Assembly (NCBI GenBank): GCA_049647585.1
Contig: JBARXY010000020.1
Coordinates: forward strand, 49,497 to 113,496
From: JAGQSZ01 sp049647585
Lineage (GTDB): Bacteria; Actinomycetota; Acidimicrobiia; Acidimicrobiales; Microtrichaceae
Reading direction: 5' to 3'
Length of the DNA stretch: 64,000 nucleotides
A program made the position numbers and the translations under genes. The notes beneath the pieces were generated by a model that saw nothing but the letters and a program-made list of their open reading frames with translations, made no database searches and was not told the origin of the DNA. Shown piece after piece: positions 54,795 through 63,977 of this stretch; position 1 is the stretch's first letter, and every line of letters starts with the position of its first letter.

Positions 54795-56629
54795 GCCCCA
54801 AGGGAACCTACGACGGTCCGGTGCGTGTCGGTTCGATCCGTCCCAGTCAGGCCATCCACTCCTACGGCGTGGGTTCGCTCATCGATCTTCCGAACCTGAG
54901 CGTCATGGTCGGTGGGCTCGACCGATGGGACACCACACGTCAGGAAGTCATCACCGAGGACCGCCTCCTCGACGCCGTGCGTACCCGCGTGGGCGCCCAG
55001 GTCGAGGTGCTGCGCGCTCTACCGGCGGAGCCTGAGACTGCCAGCCTTTATGACGACTGGGCCCGGGTCGGAGTGCCCGTCACCGTCTTCCCGCGATGGT
55101 TGCGATGCACTGCATGCAACCGGCTGTTTCCCGTGGCGTCGGGTGCCCTGAAGCTCGACACGAACATGTACCGGCCGGACCGCACCCGCTACACCCATCC
55201 GAACTGCGACAAGGCCCGCAAACCACCGCCCGCAGTACCGGCCCGATTCGTCGCCGGGTGCATCAACGGGCACCTCGATGACTTCCCATGGGTGCGCTTC
55301 GCCCACGACGGCGTCGCAATCTGCCCAAACCCGGTCCTTCAAGTCAACGACATCGGCTCCGGTGGTCGCGCAACCGACCTGTTGGTGAAGTGCCTGTCGT
55401 GCGGGGCCAAGTCGACGCTCGCTAAAGCGTTCGGTCCTGCCTCGAAGGGGATCATGCCTCAGTGCCGAGGACGTCACCCTCACCTTGGACTCGCGACCGA
55501 ACCTTGTGGCGAGCAACTGCGATCGCTCGTCCTTGGTGCGTCGAACCTTTGGTTCAACAGCAGCTTGTCAGTGCTCTCACTTCCGGTCGGGGGCGGGTCG
55601 CTTGGCCAACTTGTCTACGACCACTGGGCCGAACTCGAAAGAATGCCGGTCAAAGAGGTCCTGACCTACGCGATCACCTCGAACCGCACGCTCCAAGCCG
55701 CCTTCGCTGGTTTAGATCTCGATGACATCTGGGACGCCATCGAAGCCCGACGGGCGGGAGCAAAGGGCGTCCCCGGAGCGGACGTCTTCGGCCCTGAATG
55801 GGTCGCCTTGACCAACGGCTCACAGGGACAGACCTCGCCCCATTTCGAGGCTGAACCCATCGAAGCCCCCGCAGGCTTCGCGGGGAAGCTCACCAGCGTC
55901 ACACTGGCCCATCGCCTACGCGTGGTTACAGCGCTCTGCGGGTTCACCCGGATCAGCTCAGGTGAGCCCGGCGACCAGCGCGCCACCGTCCGCCTCGAGA
56001 CCAAAGGCTCACCCACCTGGGTACCGGTCGTCGAGAACCGCGGCGAAGGGATCTTCCTGCGCTTCGATGAGTCCGCTGTCCAAACCTGGGAGGCCACCGC
56101 CTACGACAACCCGGTATTCGCCTCGATGCGTCGCGCCCACCGGAAATACCGACAGGACCGCAACCTCGACCCCGCCGAAGGATGGCCTGGCGAGCGCTAC
56201 GTGCTGCTGCACTCGCTCGCACACGCACTCATAAACGAGCTCGCAATCGAATGCGGCTACTCGTCCGCATCCATCAGTGAACGTATCTACAGCCGACCGC
56301 CGGGAGAAGGCCCGGAACCGATGGCCGGCATTCTGCTGTACACCTCCGCACCTGACGCCGAAGGCACCCTCGGAGGGCTTGTGGACCTGGGCAAACCAAG
56401 CAAACTCGGACCGATCCTTCGCGGCGCGCTGGAACGATCCGGGCTGTGCAGCTCCGATCCACTCTGCGCGGATCATGAACCCGACGCCGCCACCGGTGCT
56501 CTTCACGGCGCCTGCTGTCACGCCTGCCTCCTTGTTGCCGAGACAAGCTGTGAGCGAGGAAATCGTTATCTCGATCGATCCACTCTCGTCGACACCTTTG
56601 GACACACTGGGCTGGAGTTCTTCAGGTGA
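54791..56629 (+). CDS. drmB: DISARM DUF1998 protein DrmB
   Basis: This 612-residue protein has two zinc-ribbon-like CxxC regions in the N-terminal half (CTACNRLF and CLSCGAKS) and the DUF1998 C-terminal domain with LLHSLAHALINELA and CCHACLLVAETSC. DrmA and DrmB form the core DISARM complex that scans for unmethylated phage DNA (established for the family). GTGA overlaps join it to drmA and drmC. Confidence 0.92.
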   Translation: MSPKGTYDGPVRVGSIRPSQAIHSYGVGSLIDLPNLSVMVGGLDRWDTTRQEVITEDRLLDAVRTRVGAQVEVLRALPAEPETASLYDDWARVGVPVTVFPRWLRCTACNRLFPVASGALKLDTNMYRPDRTRYTHPNCDKARKPPPAVPARFVAGCINGHLDDFPWVRFAHDGVAICPNPVLQVNDIGSGGRATDLLVKCLSCGAKSTLAKAFGPASKGIMPQCRGRHPHLGLATEPCGEQLRSLVLGASNLWFNSSLSVLSLPVGGGSLGQLVYDHWAELERMPVKEVLTYAITSNRTLQAAFAGLDLDDIWDAIEARRAGAKGVPGADVFGPEWVALTNGSQGQTSPHFEAEPIEAPAGFAGKLTSVTLAHRLRVVTALCGFTRISSGEPGDQRATVRLETKGSPTWVPVVENRGEGIFLRFDESAVQTWEATAYDNPVFASMRRAHRKYRQDRNLDPAEGWPGERYVLLHSLAHALINELAIECGYSSASISERIYSRPPGEGPEPMAGILLYTSAPDAEGTLGGLVDLGKPSKLGPILRGALERSGLCSSDPLCADHEPDAATGALHGACCHACLLVAETSCERGNRYLDRSTLVDTFGHTGLEFFR

Positions 56630-57396
56630 GTGACCTGGCCGACGCCATCGCCGCAACGGTCAGAGCGCTCGCCAGCGCTCACGTCCGAGCGTTGGCCGAC
56701 GCGTACCGCGACTGTGGTCCATATTCCACCAAGCTCGCAGCGAAGGCCAGGGATGCCATCCCGGCACCCCACCATGGTGAAGTTGACCGACTCAACACGG
56801 TGTGGGCCGCGCACCCCGAACTCCCCGGTGCAGCTCTTGCGTTGGCGCTCGACTCCGTGCAAGCCGCGCAACGTTCAGCCGACGTTCCGACAGTTGAGGT
56901 AGTGGTCACCGGCCCTGCCTCGCTGGCAGCACCGGTGAGGCTCACCTCCGAAGTGGTTCGCCAGCTCATCGACCAAGCCACCAAACGGGTCACCCTCGTC
57001 AGCTACGCCGCTTACGCAATGGCGTCGGTGATCACAGCGCTTGACGCAGCCGTTGCCCGCGGCGTCAGCGTGAACCTGATCCTCGAATCCGCCGAGAACC
57101 TAAATGGCGGTGGAGGGGCCCACGCCTACGCAAAATACCGCACCTACCAATGGCCAATCGACCGTCGCGAACCCCCAGACGCCAAACTCCACGCCAAAGC
57201 CGTCATCATCGATAGCTGTGACGTGCTGCTGACCAGCGCCAACATGACCAACGCCGCCTACGACAAGAACATCGAACTCGGCGTCCTCTGCCGAGGCGGA
57301 GGAGTCGCACGCCAGGTCCAAGCCCATTTCGACGGTCTCATCAAGCAGGGTGTACTGGCCCTGGTGGGAGCGACGTCTCCGCTGACAGGCCAGTGA
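56626..57396 (+). CDS. drmC: DISARM phospholipase-D-type nuclease DrmC
   Basis: This 256-residue PLD-superfamily protein has one HKD motif, HAKAVIIDS near residue 188 followed by TSANMT. It is the last gene of the DISARM operon, with GTG start overlapping the drmB stop. In studied systems DrmC is not essential for all phages. After it 187 bases without a gene separate it from a convergent gene. Confidence 0.9.
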   Translation: MSDLADAIAATVRALASAHVRALADAYRDCGPYSTKLAAKARDAIPAPHHGEVDRLNTVWAAHPELPGAALALALDSVQAAQRSADVPTVEVVVTGPASLAAPVRLTSEVVRQLIDQATKRVTLVSYAAYAMASVITALDAAVARGVSVNLILESAENLNGGGGAHAYAKYRTYQWPIDRREPPDAKLHAKAVIIDSCDVLLTSANMTNAAYDKNIELGVLCRGGGVARQVQAHFDGLIKQGVLALVGATSPLTGQ

Positions 57397-57583
57397 CTCG
57401 TTACACCTGGGTGCCCCGCCCTGTTGCGAAAGACCTCCAGTTGGCAGAAGCGTAAACCCGCACGTGTGCAGCGCTCGCAAGCATCTGGCGGCCGCAGATG
57501 TGTGATTGGGGCATTCCGAGGTTCGCCAGGAGCGGCAGTTGGCCGACACTCAAGGAGACCCATCGTTGATGCCTAGAGAGTGG

Positions 57584-58012
57584 TTAGCTCGACGAGCGGC
57601 GCCTTGGGGCCCGACCTGCCTCGTAAATCCGTTGCAGTTGATCGACCCAAAAACTCTCTCGCTCAGTTGCGGTCGCCTTTGGCCGCAGGGCTTCTAGCTG
57701 CTCGGCGAGCCGGTAGAACCCTGTGCCGGCGTCGTTGCCCTCGAGGTAGATCACGAGAGCTGAGATCATCAGGCCACTCTCTGGCCGGTCGGCCTCGACG
57801 ATGCGGCCGAGTAGGTACCCCATTGCAGCTCGATCTGCGTCACTAGAGAAGTCGAACGGCGGCTGGCTAGTTCTCCGCGAAAGCACGGCATTCATCTCGG
57901 TGTAGCTGGTGGTTCTACCCAACCGCGCGCGTTCCTTCAGATACGCCAGTCCATCTCGGGCGAGCTCGTTCCAGTCGGCTTCGCTACGTCCATAGTGGTT
58001 CCCATCTTCCAT
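57584..58012 (-). CDS. Hypothetical protein between defence operons
   Basis: This 142-residue soluble protein starts MEDGNHYGRSEADWNELARDG. It has a SYTEMNAVL motif and a helical C-terminus. No catalytic signature is visible. It lies 56 bases downstream of the STAND NTPase gene on the same strand and converges with drmC, so it may be a partner or antitoxin-like companion (inference). Confidence 0.6.
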   Translation of the reverse strand: MEDGNHYGRSEADWNELARDGLAYLKERARLGRTTSYTEMNAVLSRRTSQPPFDFSSDADRAAMGYLLGRIVEADRPESGLMISALVIYLEGNDAGTGFYRLAEQLEALRPKATATERESFWVDQLQRIYEAGRAPRRRSSS

Positions 58013-58067
58013 CCGCCGAACGCTAGGTCAGACGGGTCAATGCACGTCACTGTTCACTGTTCACCGT

Positions 58068-61000
58068 TCACCGTTCGACGGCGTCGAGGTCCGACTCGAT
58101 GTTGTGGGCACCCAGGACGACGAGCTGGTCGATGAGGTCGAGACAGCGGCGTCGAAGGTCGGGATTCGTGTACTGGGCATGCATACGTAGGACGAGCCGG
58201 ACTACGTGAATAACGTCGCCTGCCGCTGCGGTGCTGAGGTCGCCGATGTCCTGTTGGTGCGCTGCGACAAATGTCTCGCACACGTCAAGGGTTGCTGGAG
58301 GGAGGGGGTATCGCGACGATTCCAGCGTGTAGAGGGCGGACACATGTCCGTCGGCGAGCACCGGACTGTCGGTCAATGCGCCGATGAGAGTGTCGTAGTG
58401 GGCCAAGCGTTGGTTGCTCAAACCGTGGAAAGAGCGTTCGGCTGCGTCGCGTACCTCCTTGACCGGGTCGCGTAACGCTTCAGCCAAGACAGCGATCGTG
58501 CGGTCACGCCGGTCCAGGTGTGCCACGTTGTCGGCGAATACGCCGACCGCCGCTGTTCGGACGACTTGGTCGGTGCCTGTCAGGAGAAGGTCAACCTCCT
58601 CGTCAAGAGCCGGGTCGTAGTACGCGGCCAGCGTTAGCCACCGGGCCGCTGCACCGCGTGAGCGGCCGTTCGGATCCGCAAGCATACGTTGCAGGAGCTT
58701 GGAGATATCAGGGTAGAGGCCCCGTTGCACGGCGGAGCGAAGGAAGTACTCCACGTGCCGGCTACCCAGCAGTTCACTCGGAGCGTCGTGGACCGACTCG
58801 TGGAAAAGGGTCATGGCGAGGTCCGGGTCGCTGTCCAGCAGCGGCGCAACCGCTTCTGCTGCGACAGCGCGCACTTCAATCCGTGGGTCGGTGACGACTT
58901 GTCGCAGCGCCGGCTTCAATAGGCTCAGCCTCTTAGGGTCCTCGGCCAGTAGTCGACCAATTGCTAGAACCGCTATACCTTGAAGTGAAGCCCACGCAGC
59001 TTCGTCGATGTCCTTGTCGCCCCCGTCGTCGGGGCCGAGCTTTTCAGAGTGGTGATCGCCGGTGGCCAAGTCGGCGACGATTGCAACAAGCTGGTTTTGC
59101 AGGGGTCCTGCAGCGTGCGCTTCGATGAGCTGCACAAGCGAGCGGTTTGTTTCGTTGCCTCCGAGATGCTTGGCACACAAACAAACCTCGAGAAGCAGAT
59201 CCTGTGGGATAGGGGTATCCGCAAGCCCGCGCAGGATTGCTGCAACGTATGGCTCGGCGGTATCAGACGGGAGTCTCGTCAGGAGCCGGGCAAACCGGTG
59301 GGGGTCTTCTTTCGTCAGGGTCTCCAAGACCGTCGCTTGGGTCCAAGCGTCGCCGACCAGGCGCCCGCCTCGCCAGGATGACTCAGATACTCCGTGACGT
59401 GCCATAGCGGTCAGCCATTGCCGGTCGCTCATCCGCCTCGCCCGGTTCTCAGGGATCGGCGGGGGGACGCCGCTCCCGGTGACGCCTTGCGGTGGGCTGA
59501 CGTCCTCGATCCCGAACTTACGTCGCAACTCTGCCAGCCGTCGTTGCACACGGTCCGGTCGGCGAGAGGGCTCGATACCGTTCAACAGACACAGCTCAGT
59601 GATTCCGCGACGATGCCTCCCCTCATAAGTCCGCTCGTATGGTGGTGTGTGAAATAACAGGGCGCCGACGAGCCGATCGAAGCTTTCATGCGAACAACAC
59701 GGAGAGATCGCTTCGACAAGCTGGCGGGTAACCCACGCCGAGGCATCGGAGAAGCCAAGGCGCCTGGCGCCCGGCGTCGCAGCGAGCCATTCCGCCGCTT
59801 CATCCGCAAAACAGGTCGGGTTGCCTGCGTAACCTCGAGCAAGGAGGAAGGCGGCGGACTCATAAGGTTCCGCTCGAAGAAGGGCGAAGACTGACGCTGT
59901 GTGGGTGGGATCAATCTCGGCAAGATCGGCGAGCGCGCTTCCCATCGCATCGTAGAGACTGTCGCTGAAGGAGTGGCCTGCATCGAAAATCCTCAGACTC
60001 CACAGACCATCTTCGACAAGCTCAGCAAACTTCCGATCGGGCCGGGCGTTGACTCGCATGGCATCAAGGATCTGAGGCAGCAGGCGGTCGACGTACTGGC
60101 GCGGAGCACCCTCAACTATCGAAGCGATCTCGTCGCTGCGCCCGAACGTGCTGTCAGAGCGGTTCGATGGGTCAAAGGGGTTTGTGTCAGCGTTCTTTTG
60201 CCTTTGACGGACGAACGCCTCCAAGACCTCGACGCCCCAGCCGGGTTGAGTCTCCGCAAGCCGGCTCAGCAGATACCTGATGTCATCCGCGTTGGGCGTT
60301 TGGTAGTCGCCCTCGTCAATTGCCGATAGCAGCATGTCGATAAACTCACGGGCGCGATGAACTTCTGCGACTCGCAAGAACCAGCGACGACGGGCCGGCC
60401 ACACTTCAGGCGGCGAGCTAGTCAGAAGTGCGCTGACCCGCGTCGCATGTTCTGCAGCGCACCCTGTCAGCGCCCATATGGCTTGGTTTGCCAGATGGTC
60501 TCCAGACTGCAGAAAGGCAGTCCAGTTGTCATCGGCGTCGAGTACCGAGAACCACCCAGGATTCCTGCGCAGCGCTTGCCATACTCTCGCGTGCATCGGC
60601 GAATCACGGTCGACTGCTAGAGGTCGGATTAGGCGCCATTCCTCGTGGGTGGGGTCGGGCAGATTGTCAAGCAATGCAACGACGAGTGCCTTGATGTGGA
60701 GTCGGACATCCGACGACTCGATCAACCAACCGAGGTCGGCGAGGTACGCGGCGGTGTCGGCGTCACGCTCATAGGCGAGAATCTGGCGGACCTGGGCGCG
60801 ACGGAAAAGGTCCTGCTCAGATCGAGTGAGAAGAGAGCGGAGACTGTCACCTGAAGCTAGGAAGTGCCGCGCGAAGCAGTAGTCAAAGAATGACTCGTGG
60901 AAGAAGCTGGTCCGCCCTTGGCCGACTACGAGGACCCCCTCCGACGCCATGACCTTGGCCTGCTCATCCAGATCATCGAGCAGGGGTTCGGGGACACTGA

Positions 61001-62513
61001 GTTTCTGTCGGTCGTTCATCCGTTCTGCTAACCGCTCAATAACCAGTAGCCACTCGTCCTTCCCGTGACGGGCCGACCTGCACGCGTCTCGCTTCACGTT
61101 CCAGTAGCGGTCGTAGAGCTGGGAGACCGTGCGTGCCGACGCAAGATCCTCCACACCGGCTTGGGCGAGCTCCACGTAGAGAGCAAGATGCAGCGGCACG
61201 GCGAGAAGCCGCATCAGAGGTGCCGACACACTTGCGGGCAGGCCGGCGTCGTTGAGGACCTGCCGGACTTGTGCGTCGCCCAGGGCACCGACGACGACAA
61301 CTGCGGCATCCTTGTCGTGGGTGAGGGCGCGGAGCGTCCTGTCGTTGTCAATATCAAACTGTCGGCAAGCGAGCAGGATTCGTAGCCGAGGGAAGCTTCT
61401 GGCTTCCCGCAGCAGGTCGTCGACGAGGCGGAGACGTTCTGGGTGCCGACCGGATGTGACACTGACAGCGTCGAGTTGGTCGATTACGAGGAGCGCGTCG
61501 CCGCCAGCAGCAACCGCTGCAAGGACTGTCATAGGTGAATCTGGGAAACCGAGCTCACCGCCGAGCTGGGTGGTCGTCGTTACGTCCGGCATCCGATCGG
61601 CGGACAAAACCAGAACGGGCCAATGCCGCTCCAATGCAGCGGTGACGACTTGGGCAGCGACGACGCTCTTCCCCGCTCCGGCGACCCCGGTAAGGATCGT
61701 TCGCTTGCCCTCTTCGAGATGGCCGACGGCGGTAGCCGCCTCGGGACGGGAACGTTCCTGACCTCCAATGTGGAGCGGACGAAGCCGAGCCAGGAACCCC
61801 TCAGCGCTGTCTGCCATGTTACGCACGACGGCAGCATTCTGGTCGAGATTCCGAGCTGTCATGCCGTGACGTGCAAGCTCTTTCCACACGTTCGCTGCAG
61901 TTAATACTCGATGGACTGAGTCATCGGCGAACTGCGCTAGCACAGCGGCGACGGTCGCGGGTTCAGCTCCGGTTACCAAGGCGCGAAGCCGGTCGCCTAT
62001 CCAGCTAGCGATTTCAGGTTCACCGATCGTGCGAACGATCAGCTGCTGCAACGCTGCGTAAATCTCTTCTGGGCGTAACGCCGGCCACGCCCTCTGTAGT
62101 CGACTGAAGCCTTCTTGTGTGCTTGATGAGGCAAGGAACAGTGTGTCGAACTCGTCCCAAGACTCAGCTGACTTGGCACGCTCCGCTAGTTCTCGTAGTT
62201 CGTCTGCACCGGTGCCGGACACGAACACGCATCGGTTCCCAGCCGCAAGGTTGTGTTGCCACGGCGGCAGTACCCCCTCGTTGACGAGGGCGCTCAGGGA
62301 CCATGGCCCGGCGGCACGCTGACGCTTGGCTTGATGCCACTCATCAACACCCTCAACCCGGAGGCGAAACTCGGAGCCCACGCCCGCCTCACCTGGGACC
62401 TCAATGCGCAGTGACTGCGCTTGGCCAGCGATCAGATCAATCATGGCGAAAACCGTCCAACGGCGTTCGAAACTGTTGCCCGCCTTGTCCGACGGGCCGC
62501 CAGGGAGGGGCAT
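58068..62513 (-). CDS. STAND-type NTPase with Cap4-like N-terminus (Avs-like candidate)
   Basis: This is a 1,481-residue protein. Residues 1-65 resemble a DUF4297/Cap4-type PD-(D/E)XK nuclease: NSFERRWTVFAMIDL, acidic residues, then HQAKRQ as the QxK motif. A P-loop GVAGAGKSVVAAQV lies near residue 272 and Walker B LLVIDQLDAV near 338, followed by a winged-helix-like FFHESFFDYCFARHFL region. The remaining 900 residues are helical HEAT/TPR-like repeats typical of the sensor arm. This domain order is that of antiviral STAND proteins that detect phage proteins and activate a nuclease. The start is ATG at 62513. Confidence 0.78.
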   Translation of the reverse strand: MPLPGGPSDKAGNSFERRWTVFAMIDLIAGQAQSLRIEVPGEAGVGSEFRLRVEGVDEWHQAKRQRAAGPWSLSALVNEGVLPPWQHNLAAGNRCVFVSGTGADELRELAERAKSAESWDEFDTLFLASSSTQEGFSRLQRAWPALRPEEIYAALQQLIVRTIGEPEIASWIGDRLRALVTGAEPATVAAVLAQFADDSVHRVLTAANVWKELARHGMTARNLDQNAAVVRNMADSAEGFLARLRPLHIGGQERSRPEAATAVGHLEEGKRTILTGVAGAGKSVVAAQVVTAALERHWPVLVLSADRMPDVTTTTQLGGELGFPDSPMTVLAAVAAGGDALLVIDQLDAVSVTSGRHPERLRLVDDLLREARSFPRLRILLACRQFDIDNDRTLRALTHDKDAAVVVVGALGDAQVRQVLNDAGLPASVSAPLMRLLAVPLHLALYVELAQAGVEDLASARTVSQLYDRYWNVKRDACRSARHGKDEWLLVIERLAERMNDRQKLSVPEPLLDDLDEQAKVMASEGVLVVGQGRTSFFHESFFDYCFARHFLASGDSLRSLLTRSEQDLFRRAQVRQILAYERDADTAAYLADLGWLIESSDVRLHIKALVVALLDNLPDPTHEEWRLIRPLAVDRDSPMHARVWQALRRNPGWFSVLDADDNWTAFLQSGDHLANQAIWALTGCAAEHATRVSALLTSSPPEVWPARRRWFLRVAEVHRAREFIDMLLSAIDEGDYQTPNADDIRYLLSRLAETQPGWGVEVLEAFVRQRQKNADTNPFDPSNRSDSTFGRSDEIASIVEGAPRQYVDRLLPQILDAMRVNARPDRKFAELVEDGLWSLRIFDAGHSFSDSLYDAMGSALADLAEIDPTHTASVFALLRAEPYESAAFLLARGYAGNPTCFADEAAEWLAATPGARRLGFSDASAWVTRQLVEAISPCCSHESFDRLVGALLFHTPPYERTYEGRHRRGITELCLLNGIEPSRRPDRVQRRLAELRRKFGIEDVSPPQGVTGSGVPPPIPENRARRMSDRQWLTAMARHGVSESSWRGGRLVGDAWTQATVLETLTKEDPHRFARLLTRLPSDTAEPYVAAILRGLADTPIPQDLLLEVCLCAKHLGGNETNRSLVQLIEAHAAGPLQNQLVAIVADLATGDHHSEKLGPDDGGDKDIDEAAWASLQGIAVLAIGRLLAEDPKRLSLLKPALRQVVTDPRIEVRAVAAEAVAPLLDSDPDLAMTLFHESVHDAPSELLGSRHVEYFLRSAVQRGLYPDISKLLQRMLADPNGRSRGAAARWLTLAAYYDPALDEEVDLLLTGTDQVVRTAAVGVFADNVAHLDRRDRTIAVLAEALRDPVKEVRDAAERSFHGLSNQRLAHYDTLIGALTDSPVLADGHVSALYTLESSRYPLPPATLDVCETFVAAHQQDIGDLSTAAAGDVIHVVRLVLRMHAQYTNPDLRRRCLDLIDQLVVLGAHNIESDLDAVER

Positions 62514-62775
62514 CCGACCTCACAGATAGTTAATTGAACGGCACGAGTGTATGGGGCGCCCGCCGGCGGTAAGCAGGCCGCCCGACCGAACGTCGGTCAC
62601 TCTAGATCGGCGAGTGAAACACAGCGCATTGAACTGGCTCGGTATCCCGAACTGTTCAGACGAAGCGTCCGGTGCACTTCACGGCACAGCAGGTCAGATG
62701 TGACCAAACGGTTGACCAGTCCCGACCGGCCCCGAGAGCGACTAGCCGGACTACGGTCACGGTGTCTTGGCGGAT

Positions 62776-63741
62776 CTAGTCGAAGCTGTCAGCCTCAGTC
62801 TTTGGAGGGTTTCGTAGTTGGTCGACTGTTTCGATCCAGGTTCGGATCTGAGCCAGCGCGGCTTCGGGTGGCACGGTCAACCAGTTCTCTCCCATCATTC
62901 GTTCTGCCTCTGCTTGTGGAACCCCGAAGAGCGGTTCGAAGTTTGTTTGCAGGTAACCGATATGAAGGCCTTCTGTCGCTGGGCCTAGATAGAACACCCC
63001 GCGTCGGGCTCCAACGCTGAAGTTGAGGGAGTACTTCTTGAGGCGGCTCCGGTATCCGTGATTCAAGAGTTCGGTCCGGATCTGTTCGAAGCCCTCGCGC
63101 ACACCGAATCGCTCAGCGCGTTCGAAGATGGAATCGAGGCTCCATCCAGCTGACCTCGACGGAGCGTCGGGTGCGGTCTCTTCCTCGACATCGCGGATCA
63201 GCACGTGACCTGTTGCGGTGTCGAACAGGTAGAAAGTCACGACCTCGACGGGAATGGAGAATCCATATCGTGCGAGGGTTTCGGCTGCTGAGTTGGCGGC
63301 GTCACCCTCCCCGATGCCTGCGACGATGATCCTGTAATCGCGCTCGTGTTCCTCTTCATCGAGGCTGAGGAGTTCGTCGAGTTGGCGATCCGCCCCGTGA
63401 TCGCTGAGGCCTTGTGCTCGGATCCGGGCAACTAGAGCGGCGTTGCTCATAGCGTCCATCTCCATGAAGTAATGGATCGCCTGTCGAACAGCATCAGGCC
63501 CCGGGGACCCGGCCTTCAACTCGACTATCACCCACGTTCCGTCTGGGGAAAGTCCCAGCAGGTCGAGGCGGCTCCTGTCAGGCAGCACCAGCTGGCGCGA
63601 AACCCAACGCACCTGCGAATCGATGATGGTGGGGTCCGCCTCGATCCATCCCTCGAGACGAGCTTCCAACAGAGAACGATTCGGGTCGAGTCGAACAGGA
63701 GAACCGTCAAGAGAGATGTGCCAACCGCCAATGCCAGCCAT
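62776..63741 (-). CDS. PD-(D/E)XK nuclease, NucS/DUF91-like
   Basis: This 321-residue protein has an N-terminal restriction-endonuclease-fold core. SRLDLLGLSPDG gives the acidic residue and WVIVELKAG near residues 69-77 the ExK motif, followed by the QAIHYF helix typical of NucS/DUF91 nucleases. The C-terminal part (about 190-321) is a separate unrecognised domain. It lies 262 bases upstream of the STAND gene on the same strand. The intergenic stretch 62514-62775 shows nothing else. Confidence 0.75.
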   Translation of the reverse strand: MAGIGGWHISLDGSPVRLDPNRSLLEARLEGWIEADPTIIDSQVRWVSRQLVLPDRSRLDLLGLSPDGTWVIVELKAGSPGPDAVRQAIHYFMEMDAMSNAALVARIRAQGLSDHGADRQLDELLSLDEEEHERDYRIIVAGIGEGDAANSAAETLARYGFSIPVEVVTFYLFDTATGHVLIRDVEEETAPDAPSRSAGWSLDSIFERAERFGVREGFEQIRTELLNHGYRSRLKKYSLNFSVGARRGVFYLGPATEGLHIGYLQTNFEPLFGVPQAEAERMMGENWLTVPPEAALAQIRTWIETVDQLRNPPKTEADSFD

Positions 63742-63977
63742 CTAGCCAGTGTGTCAGAAAGGCCACTAAAGCGAGGGGGAGACAAAACACGAAAGCAAAG
63801 CATCAACCAGTAGATCGACACGTTCGCTCCTGCGACGATCACTTTGCTTTGCGTTCACCTGATTGCGGATTCTGCGTGTCCGTGCACAGTCATACCCGTA
63901 CCGCCACCAGCAGCCGTTCCGAAATGGCCGAGAGAACCCCACCCGGGATGATCCAACGCGCCCGGAACCAAGAGTTT

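Noticed and set aside
63905..63960. Segment resembling the start of a tRNA (ATGGCCGAGAG)
   Set aside because: No anticodon arm or T-arm could be folded around it.
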